A DNA stretch of 5,443 nucleotides from NCBI GenBank assembly GCA_022564455.1, contig JADFLK010000173.1:1-5443 (forward strand), read 5' to 3'. Source of the DNA: Bacteroidota bacterium (GTDB lineage Bacteria > Bacteroidota > Rhodothermia > Rhodothermales > Rubricoccaceae). This document shows, one piece after another, positions 1-5,149 of the stretch (within the stretch, counting starts at the first letter, position 1; every line of letters starts with the position of its first letter). The notes beneath the pieces were generated by a model that had not been told where the DNA came from, searched no databases, and was given only the letters and a program-made list of their open reading frames with translations. The position numbers were made by a program, and so were the translations under genes.

Positions 1-191
1 CGCCGAACGCCGACGCCTTCCGCGATGCGCTGCTGGCCGAATCGCCCTCGCCAATGGAATACGCGTCGGAGAAGCCGGATGAGATTTACGTCGAGGACCA
101 GGTCATCCAGCAGTACCCGCTGAACCTCAACGCGTCCGATGTGCGCGTGATTTCAGTGGAGGATGTGTTTGAGCGACGGATGTTTGAATGA
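1..191 (+). CDS. C-terminal 62 residues of an unrecognised protein (5' end outside window)
   Basis: An open frame enters from the left edge (first full codon at base 3) and ends at TGA 189-191. It gives 62 residues ending in VEDVFERRMFE. The segment is acidic and hydrophilic (MEYASEKPDEIYVEDQ, then QQYPLNLNASDVRVISVEDV), with no membrane segment and no motif I can assign to a family. Third codon positions are mostly G or C, like the confident genes of the window, and a strong intrinsic terminator starts 25 nt after the stop, which supports a real gene end. The product is a soluble domain tail; its function cannot be inferred from this fragment. It converges on mutY, the two stop codons lying about 18 nt apart. 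Confidence 0.7.
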   Translation, partial: PNADAFRDALLAESPSPMEYASEKPDEIYVEDQVIQQYPLNLNASDVRVISVEDVFERRMFE

Positions 192-209
192 CGACCGTCA
201 ACATGCCCA

Positions 210-1373
210 TCACGTAGAGACGCCCCGCCGGGGCGTCTCATTCTTTTTACGTTCGAGCAGCACCTCAATCAGCTTACCATTCGCGCGCGGAAAGGCGAGT
301 TCGTTCAGTTTTTCCAAACTCACCCAACGGATTGGCTGGTCGGCGTGATGGACCGGCTCACCGCCAGTCAGTACACAATCGAACGCATGGAGTGTGATGG
401 AGAAGTGCGAGTAGACGTGTTTGATCTGCGTGATCTCGCCACCGATCTCCACTTCAATCCCGAGCTCCTCCTCCAGCTCTCGGCAGCAGGTTTCTTCGAG
501 ACTTTCGCCGGCCTCTCGTTTGCCGCCGGGGAACTCCCATAACCCACCGAGCATGGCGTCCTCGGGGCGTTTCTGGATGAGCACACGCCCTGTTGAATCG
601 GCCACCACGCCCACGGCAATCTCGTAGTGAGGAATAGGTTTCTTTTTCGAGGCCACCGGGAATGCTTCGGGATTGCCTCCCGCAAACGCAGCGCATTCCG
701 AACGTAGAGGACATCGTTCGCAAGCGGGTGCCTTTGGCGTGCAGATCGTCGCGCCAAGCTCCATCACAGCCTCGTTGAAGATGCCCGGACGATGGGTGTC
801 AAGAAGGGCGTCGGCGACGGCCTGAAGCGCTCGTTTGGTTGCCGATGAGCGCACGTCGTTTTCTACCGCAAATACGCGGCTGAGAACGCGGATCACGTTG
901 CCGTCCAGCACGGCCAACGGCTTATCGAACGCAATGGAGAGGACCGCCGCAGCCGTGTACGGCCCAATTCCGGGTAACGAGCGGATCGCGGTTTCGTCGT
1001 GAGGCATCCGCCCACCGAACTCCTCGACGATCTGCTTCGCGGCTCGGTGGAGGTTGCGAGCCCGGGAGTAGTAGCCGAGGCCCTCCCAACATTTCAGCAC
1101 CGCATCAAGTTCGGCTTCTGCCAGTACCTCCACCGTTGGAAATACATCCACGAAGTGTTCGAAATACGGCCGTACCTGATCCACACGTGTCTGCTGGAGC
1201 ATGACCTCCGCAATCCACACGCGATAGGGATCTCGCTTGCCGGCCGGACCCTTCTCGCGCCAGGGCATCGGGCGGCGGTTCGCCTCAAACCACTCGACTA
1301 GCTCGCCTCGAAACCCGTCCACATGCCGCTGCTCCACGCGAGCCAGCAGCTTTTCGGACAAGTCCCTGGCCAC
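210..1373 (-). CDS. mutY: A/G-specific adenine DNA glycosylase MutY with C-terminal MutT-like (Nudix) domain
   Basis: The enzyme removes adenine mispaired with 8-oxoguanine (or G), starting base-excision repair that prevents G:C to T:A transversions. The 387 residues carry all the family hallmarks: WIAEVMLQQT with the catalytic Glu at 56; the helix-hairpin-helix LPGIGPYTAAAVL around 133-145; VLDGNV with the catalytic Asp at 157; and a [4Fe-4S] loop C211-x6-C218-x2-C221-x5-C227. The C-terminal MutT-like domain (about 248-372) keeps the YSH motif at 321-323, matching the FSH loop that senses 8-oxoG in known MutY proteins, and also a complete Nudix box from G284 to I306. The start is a GTG at 1371-1373, 4 nt after the stop of the upstream small gene, suggesting co-transcription or coupling. 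Conserved sequence begins only near residue 21, so an internal GTG (codon 13 or 18) is possible. The last residues (ETPRRGVST) are encoded by the terminator hairpin of the opposing gene and are probably a dispensable tail. Confidence 0.97.
   Translation of the reverse strand: MARDLSEKLLARVEQRHVDGFRGELVEWFEANRRPMPWREKGPAGKRDPYRVWIAEVMLQQTRVDQVRPYFEHFVDVFPTVEVLAEAELDAVLKCWEGLGYYSRARNLHRAAKQIVEEFGGRMPHDETAIRSLPGIGPYTAAAVLSIAFDKPLAVLDGNVIRVLSRVFAVENDVRSSATKRALQAVADALLDTHRPGIFNEAVMELGATICTPKAPACERCPLRSECAAFAGGNPEAFPVASKKKPIPHYEIAVGVVADSTGRVLIQKRPEDAMLGGLWEFPGGKREAGESLEETCCRELEEELGIEVEIGGEITQIKHVYSHFSITLHAFDCVLTGGEPVHHADQPIRWVSLEKLNELAFPRANGKLIEVLLERKKNETPRRGVST
217..249 (+). terminator. Rho-independent terminator of the left-edge gene, inside the mutY 3' end
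   Basis: GAGACGCCCC (217-226) pairs perfectly with GGGGCGTCTC (230-239) around the 3-nt loop GCC, followed on the plus strand by ATTCTTTTTA (240-249). A 10-bp GC-rich stem with a downstream U-tract is the standard intrinsic terminator form, oriented for the plus-strand gene ending at 191. On the minus strand the bases after the hairpin are not T-rich, so it should not efficiently terminate mutY transcripts. The hairpin also encodes MutY residues about 379-386. Confidence 0.88.
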
Positions 1374-1377
1374 GGCG

Positions 1378-1734
1378 CTACCGGCCTACCTGAATCGCGA
1401 GGACGAGGATGTCCGGTTCTCTTCCCTCGGCGCGGCGTTCAATGAGCACATGCATCGTGCCATGCTCAGACGACAGCGTTCTCCAGAAAAAGGAACGGTC
1501 CACGAGCCAGCTCAGGGCCGGGCCACGCAGCAACCGGTACGAGGCGTCCCGGCCGCGTACCTCGGCGGGTAATTGCACAATCAACGGCTGTCCGGCCGTG
1601 ACGGCGTAACGCAAGGTGTCGGCCTGAACGGCGGAACGCACCGGGTTCCGAGCCGTTTGCACGCCCAAACCAGCCGCGGGCGGCGAGGCCAATACGATGA
1701 CGCACACGACAGCGAAGGCGAACAGGAAGCGCAT
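1378..1734 (-). CDS. Small exported protein with a single Ig/cadherin-like domain
   Basis: This is a 118-residue protein of unknown function. Residues 1-22 (MRFLFAFAVVCVIVLASPPA and following) form a clear signal peptide: one Arg near the N-terminus, a hydrophobic core, then small residues. From about residue 40 to 117 the pattern YAVTAGQPLIVQLPAE ... YRLLRGPALSWLVDR ... LVLAIQVG resembles the putative Ig-like/cadherin-like domains (He_PIG, CADG type) of secreted bacterial proteins, where a 'xAGxPxxxxLP ... YxLxxGPxWLxxD' pattern marks the strands. The assignment is by pattern only. The frame stays open upstream to 1950, but ATG 1734 is preferred because it places the signal peptide at the N-terminus. 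There is no purine-rich ribosome site upstream. The stop lies 4 nt before the mutY GTG, so the two probably form an operon. The start codon overlaps that of the divergent Omp85 gene. Confidence 0.8.
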   Translation of the reverse strand: MRFLFAFAVVCVIVLASPPAAGLGVQTARNPVRSAVQADTLRYAVTAGQPLIVQLPAEVRGRDASYRLLRGPALSWLVDRSFFWRTLSSEHGTMHVLIERRAEGREPDILVLAIQVGR

Positions 1735-1735
1735 G
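1724..1735 (+). promoter_or_regulatory. Ribosome-binding site and start of the Omp85 gene, overlapping the divergent start
   Basis: AGGA at 1724-1727 lies 5 nt before ATG 1733-1735, a good Shine-Dalgarno position, and favours this start over the upstream ATG 1697 or the in-frame GTG at 1763. The same four bases CATG (1732-1735) hold the minus-strand ATG (1734-1732) of the small Ig-like gene. The start codons of two divergent genes thus share bases, and each promoter must lie inside the other gene's coding sequence. No clear promoter box could be identified on either side. Confidence 0.5.
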
Positions 1736-3523
1736 GAGGCGGAGTGGCCGAATCGTTGGGGCGTGGGCTGGGCGAAGATACGCCGCACCTTTGCTGTGTG
1801 GCTCTGTTTCGCTGTGGTTGGTGGAAGCGCTGTGTCGGCGCAGCAGCACGCGCCGTGGAGACTCGTAGCCGACGGAGATCCGGTGGAGTGGACGCCCCCT
1901 CGCGCTCTTTCGCCCGATAGTATCCACGCTGCGGCCGAGCAGGCGCTCACGCATTTCCAGCGGGAGGGCTATTTCCTGGCGCGGATCGACTCAGCAGCCA
2001 TCGTGGACGGCCTGCCGACGTTGTTTGCCACGCGCGGGGCAGGCGCCCGTATTGCCTCTGTCAGGTTCGAGGGCGTCCAGGCGTTGGATTTTGCGGCCTT
2101 CCGCCAGACGATGGGCACGCGCGAGGGGGGGCGGTTCGACCGTGCCGCACTCGAAGCCGACCTCAACGACCTGCTCATTCGGTACGAACGCACGGGCTTC
2201 CCGCTGGCTCAAGCGCGGCCTTCGCTCACCTTTGGCTACGCGGATGATGGGACGCCTATCGTAGACCTCCGCGTGCAGGTCGTCGAGGGGGAGACGCTCA
2301 TGCTGGTTGGTGTAGAGTTGGATGGAGAAACGCGCACCAGCGATGCTTTCGCGGCGCGCGCTGCGGGCCTCCAGCCGGGGCTCCTCCTGGCCCGGTACGA
2401 CCCCGAGGCCATCCGGCAGGGGCTCGAGGCCACGCGGTTGTTCGAGACCATCGGTACGCCTACCATCGCCCTGACGGACAGTGGCGTTGTGATCCGAATC
2501 CCGGTCACCGAAGGCCCGCCCGGCACATTCGATCTGCTTCTTGGCTATCTGCCGGGCGGGGCCGGCCGCGATGGCTCGTTTATCGGGAGCGGGCTGCTTG
2601 AACTTCGCAATCTGTTTGGCGGAGGCAGGCAGATGCGGCTTCGGCTCGTGCGCAATCCTGGCCTGGTATCGTCGGTGGACGTACGCCTCACCGAACCCTA
2701 TGTGCTGGGATTTCCGTTACAGGCTTCGGTTGAGTTCGCCGGCCACAACCAGGACTCGACATTCTCCCGACAGCGGTACGGCGTGGAAGCAGGCTACCGG
2801 ATTGCGCCGGGGCTGGAGGTTCTCGCAACGGGCAGCCGGGAGTTTGTGCAACCGGGCGTCTTTGGTGCGCAAATCGTGAACGGCCGGCCACGTGTGGCCG
2901 AATCGAGTGCGCTCTTTGCCGGTGCAGGCGTTCGCTTTCGGCGGATCGACCAGGCCATCAACCCTCGGAGCGGGCTTTTGGTAGAGGCTATCCTGGAGCA
3001 GGGATTTCGCAGGCGGACGCTGCCGCCCAGTGACTCCGGCCTTACCGAGCCGGTCAGCCTTCAGCAGCAGCGGCTGATTGCCTCGGGGCGGGTGTTCCTC
3101 CCCACCTTCAGCCGACAGGTTCTGGTCGTGGGCGGCGACGCACAGATGCTTCTCGGCGGCCGCACTGCCGGCGACGATCAGCGGGCGATCTATGACGAAG
3201 GCGATCTGTTTCGATTCGGTGGAGCCACGTCGCTGCGCGGCTACGACGAAGACCAGTTCATCGGCAACATTGTTGGGCGCTTTCTCGCTGAGTATCGCTA
3301 TCAGCTTGACCGTACCTCCTTCGCGTTTCTGTTTGTGGATGTCGGCTACATCGATCGTCCCGCGTTGGCCGATTTCGAGCCCGCGCAGGACGTGAAGCCG
3401 GGCTACGGGTTTGGCGTGCAGTACCAGACACCCCTCGGTCTTGTAACGGTGACGTACGCTGTGAATCCGGACCTGGGTATCGGGCAGGGGAAGGTTCACC
3501 TTGGACTTTCATTTGGATTGTAG
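1733..3523 (+). CDS. Omp85-superfamily outer-membrane protein (TamA/BamA-like, POTRA domains plus barrel)
   Basis: Omp85 proteins sit in the outer membrane and insert or translocate other proteins. From ATG 1733 the product has 596 residues. Residues 1-36 are a signal peptide (basic KIRR, hydrophobic FAVWLCFAVVGG, AVSA before QQ). Three POTRA-like segments follow: a degenerate one at about 58-106, one at about 107-187 (starts IASVRFEGVQ, ends VDLRVQVVEGE), and one at about 188-262 (ends VIRIPVTEGPP). From about 266 to the end is the surface-antigen barrel, with LLELRNLFGGGRQ, then FRFGGATSLRGYDED holding the loop-6 signature LRGY at 501-504 (VRGF/Y in the family), and a last strand ending VHLGLSFGL. 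It is shorter than BamA (about 800 residues with five POTRAs) and close to TamA (about 577 with three), so I call it TamA-like rather than bamA. The C-terminal residue is Leu, not the usual Phe. ATG 1697 would add 12 residues before the signal peptide; GTG 1763 would give a shorter, still intact signal peptide. It is probably a monocistronic unit; no terminator was seen after it. Confidence 0.93.
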   Translation: MEAEWPNRWGVGWAKIRRTFAVWLCFAVVGGSAVSAQQHAPWRLVADGDPVEWTPPRALSPDSIHAAAEQALTHFQREGYFLARIDSAAIVDGLPTLFATRGAGARIASVRFEGVQALDFAAFRQTMGTREGGRFDRAALEADLNDLLIRYERTGFPLAQARPSLTFGYADDGTPIVDLRVQVVEGETLMLVGVELDGETRTSDAFAARAAGLQPGLLLARYDPEAIRQGLEATRLFETIGTPTIALTDSGVVIRIPVTEGPPGTFDLLLGYLPGGAGRDGSFIGSGLLELRNLFGGGRQMRLRLVRNPGLVSSVDVRLTEPYVLGFPLQASVEFAGHNQDSTFSRQRYGVEAGYRIAPGLEVLATGSREFVQPGVFGAQIVNGRPRVAESSALFAGAGVRFRRIDQAINPRSGLLVEAILEQGFRRRTLPPSDSGLTEPVSLQQQRLIASGRVFLPTFSRQVLVVGGDAQMLLGGRTAGDDQRAIYDEGDLFRFGGATSLRGYDEDQFIGNIVGRFLAEYRYQLDRTSFAFLFVDVGYIDRPALADFEPAQDVKPGYGFGVQYQTPLGLVTVTYAVNPDLGIGQGKVHLGLSFGL

Positions 3524-3590
3524 TGCGTCTGTGCGGATTCTCGGCTACCTCTAACTCTTGCGACATTCGTGGACCTGACCGAAAAAACAA

Positions 3591-3604
3591 GGGGCTGGCA
3601 TAGA
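3591..3604 (+). repeat. Left terminal inverted repeat of the IS1595-family element
   Basis: GGGGCTGGCATAGA is identical to the reverse complement of bases 4298-4311. A start of GGGGCTG is, as I recall, usual for IS1595-family ends. Two further A residues just outside also match the other end (AAGGGG in both orientations). Confidence 0.9.
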
Positions 3605-3623
3605 AAAAATCAGAGATGGAGGC

Positions 3624-4291
3624 AAGCCTCTGTCTAAGCGAGGACGAAGTAAACTCGCTCGTAAAACTCGGCAACGTTTCATCGAGCACTTTGTGGCAGG
3701 GAGGATGGCACGGACGACTGCTGAGTTGTTTGGGGGGAACCGTAGTAATGCGACGCTCTACTTTCTCGAGCTACGTGAGACAATCGCCGAACGCATGGCC
3801 CACGTGAGATGCCCCCATTTTCTGCACTAGCTTCGATGTAAGTACCAACGCGCGTGGATTAGGAGTTTGAAGGGGCGGAGAGTGTGTTCCTCAAGCAGGG
3901 TAGCTTCGTCTGCACAGCCGTGTTTCGTGACCTTAAGCGGAGGACGTTGGAGCCGATCATCCGCGAGCGTTTCAGGCTGGAGTCCGTTATCTGCACCGAC
4001 AGCTTTCCAGCCTACGACAAGCTCGATGGAGCAGCGTTGAAACACCATCCGAACGGGTACTCGTCCGCTCAATCACGTGGAGGGATTCGCAGACTATGGA
4101 CGCCAATGCTTGCACTGCCACTATCAACGGGATCCGAAAGCTTCTGGAACCGAGCGAAGCGTCGCCTAAGCGAGTATAATGGGGCTCCAACGTGCCATTT
4201 CGTGCTTTTCCTCAAGGAATGCGAGAGGCCTTTCAACTACGGCTCACCACGTGCATTGCTGGCAACACAATCTGAGTGGCACCCTATCTAA
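3624..4291 (+). pseudogene. Broken IS1595-family (ISXO2-like) DDE transposase
   Basis: The intact family enzyme cuts and joins IS ends. Here homology is spread over three frames. An N-terminal piece in the frame of base 3624 reads LSKRGRSKLARKTRQRFIEH, FVAGRMARTTAELFGGNR and LYFLELRETIAERMAH, then meets TAG at 3828-3830. The region that should hold the first catalytic Asp (VDESYFGG-type) is damaged; only something like TTCGATGTAAGTAC near 3832-3845 is left, with roughly 20 nt apparently lost. Homology resumes around 3857 in another frame (ESVFLKQGSFVCTAVF, TLEPIIRERF, VICTDSFPAYDKL with the second Asp at 3998-4000). It shifts at about 4060 to NHVEGFADYG (4071-4100), again at about 4099 to ANACTATINGI (to 4134), and returns after an extra C at 4135 to ESFWNRAKRRLSEYNGAP, with the catalytic Glu codon at 4136-4138, and FLKECERPFN. 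No in-frame ATG lies near the expected start. The gene cannot make a working transposase. Confidence 0.88.
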
Positions 4292-4297
4292 CCGTTA

Positions 4298-4311
4298 TCT
4301 ATGCCAGCCCC
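4298..4311 (-). repeat. Right terminal inverted repeat of the IS1595-family element
   Basis: TCTATGCCAGCCCC is the exact inverse of the left end at 3591-3604. It begins 7 bases after the TAA (4289-4291) that closes the transposase remnant, the close packing expected of a compact IS. Confidence 0.9.
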
Positions 4312-4716
4312 TTTCTTTCACTGAAACGCCGAAACCAATGACGTGACCAGTGGCAAATGACGCCTCCTAACAGGCGGTCGAGATACCTTCTTCTCGCTTG
4401 CGAGCGTTTCCTACTTAGTCGGCCTCGAGGAGTGCAGCGCCGATGGCTTATTCCGCGGCGAGACAATCGTGATGTTGGGCAAGTAGTGGAGAAGTCGACG
4501 CGTTTACAGTTGCACGCTGGAGTTTGATCCGGAGAAGCTTTTTTGGGATATCGCCGTGTTGCTCGCATAGGACCGCGCGTAACCGCTGCTGAAGTGTGCA
4601 TCCGTGTAGCTTCTTGTGCCAGTGATAACAACGCATTGCATCTTTGAGGTCTATGCCTTAACCTTGCTCGCAAGCACTTGGCCTTACCTCCCTCAACTTC
4701 CTCAACACTGCCGATC
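4312..4716. other. 405-bp stretch without a confident gene, right of the IS
   Basis: No RNA gene, long repeat or strong terminator is visible. Small hairpins occur: CGCCT/AGGCG near 4361-4376 and CTCGC/GCGAG near 4394-4405, both with only 5-bp stems and no T-tract. The best coding candidate is on the minus strand, open from 4657 to TAA at 4448. It reads DLKDAMRCYHWHKKLHG, then LQQRLRAVLCEQHGDIPKKL, with an ATG at 4634-4636. The composition looks protein-like but I do not recognise a family, there is no ribosome site, and the piece has only about 60 residues. It may be the remnant of a decayed gene or chance. Base composition is less GC-rich than in the flanking genes, in keeping with a degraded accessory stretch next to an IS. 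Confidence 0.5.
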
Positions 4717-5016
4717 ATGATTGCTGCACTTCATTCCGCATTCCGTTTGGCGGCACTGGCTGTTGCCGTGCTTCTCGCAGGAATGTTCGTCACAGACGCA
4801 TCTTCACAATCAGTGCCGGATTGGGCAGCGCCCGGTGGGGGTGTGGTTACCGAGGCTCAAAGTAATCCTGGAGGTGGAAGCCCGCCGCCGCCGCCGGACG
4901 TGCCCCCGCAGGTGCCGATTGATGGCGGCCTAACCCTCCTCGCGCTGGCCGGAGGCGCCTACGCGGTACGCCGCCTTCGGAAGCGTGGCAAGGGGGCAGA
5001 CGAAGCCGAAGGGTAA
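4717..5016 (+). CDS. Small exported proline-rich protein with PID-CTERM-like sorting tail
   Basis: This is a 99-residue protein of unknown function. Residues 1-31 form a signal peptide (MIAALHSAFRLAALAVAVLL, then AGMFVTDASSQ). A short Gly/Pro-rich middle follows (WAAPGGG, PGGGSPPPPPDVPPQ). The tail has VPIDGGL at 66-72, a hydrophobic stretch TLLALAGGAYAV (73-84) and a basic end RRLRKRGKG (85-93). A signal peptide plus a tripartite C-terminus of short motif, membrane helix and basic cluster is the layout of exosortase-type sorting signals. The Pro-Ile-Asp-Gly-Gly-Leu form matches the PID-CTERM type found in Bacteroidota and relatives, where such very short proteins are common. Anchoring or processing at the envelope is inferred; no sorting enzyme is present in the window. 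The frame extends to a TTG at 4678, but ATG 4717 puts the signal peptide first and is preferred. There is no Shine-Dalgarno sequence. Confidence 0.85.
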   Translation: MIAALHSAFRLAALAVAVLLAGMFVTDASSQSVPDWAAPGGGVVTEAQSNPGGGSPPPPPDVPPQVPIDGGLTLLALAGGAYAVRRLRKRGKGADEAEG

Positions 5017-5149
5017 ACCGGTTTTCGTTTGCAATTCCCTGGGCCGCTGTGCGGTATGTAGCGTCGCTGTATAGCGTAATGAGCAGCCGTGCTTGCCCCA
5101 CAATCAAGAGTACCCGCACATCCCCATGCGCTCAACCCCTATTGTAGTC

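Larger units (their letters stand above)
3591..4311. mobile_element. Degenerate IS1595-family insertion sequence (IS1016/ISXO2-like), 721 bp
   Basis: The element is bounded by perfect 14-bp terminal inverted repeats and contains a broken transposase whose fragments match the IS1595 (ISXO2-like, DDE_Tnp_IS1595) family. A length of 721 bp fits the small IS1016-type members. The family normally makes 8-bp target duplications, but the outside octamers, AAAAACAA on the left and TTTCTTTC on the right, do not match, so the duplication has decayed or the ends have recombined. Because the transposase is inactivated, the copy is non-autonomous; intact ends mean a related enzyme could in principle still recognise it. 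Its transposase runs on the plus strand. Confidence 0.88.

Noticed and set aside
1697..1732. Upstream ATG 1697 as start of the Omp85 gene
   Set aside because: It would put an extra 12 hydrophilic residues before the signal peptide and overlap the divergent gene by over 30 bases; ATG 1733 has a better-placed AGGA.
2717..3499. Long open frame (260 codons) on the minus strand inside the Omp85 gene
   Set aside because: It lies wholly antisense to a well-supported gene, has no family motif, and is explained by the codon bias of the plus strand.
3583..4319. Target-site duplication around the IS
   Set aside because: The flanking octamers AAAAACAA and TTTCTTTC do not match as direct repeats.
4614..4646. 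TTG ... CATCTTTG resembling the Bacteroidota promoter form TTG-N19-TAnnTTTG upstream of the PID-CTERM-type gene
   Set aside because: The spacer is 22 nt and the second box begins with C instead of T; too weak to annotate.
4299..4718. 139-codon minus-strand frame reaching into the IS right end
   Set aside because: The composition is extreme in Arg, Ser and Cys with no domain pattern, it runs into the terminal repeat of the IS, and it overlaps a more protein-like frame.
5015..5024. Palindrome AAACCGGTTT just after the PID-CTERM-type gene
   Set aside because: It has no loop and cannot form a terminator hairpin; a 10-bp palindrome alone is not evidence of an operator.
5029..5060. TTGCAA ... TATGTA as a sigma70-like promoter before the last gene
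   Set aside because: The 20-nt spacer is too long for the housekeeping form and the boxes are imperfect.
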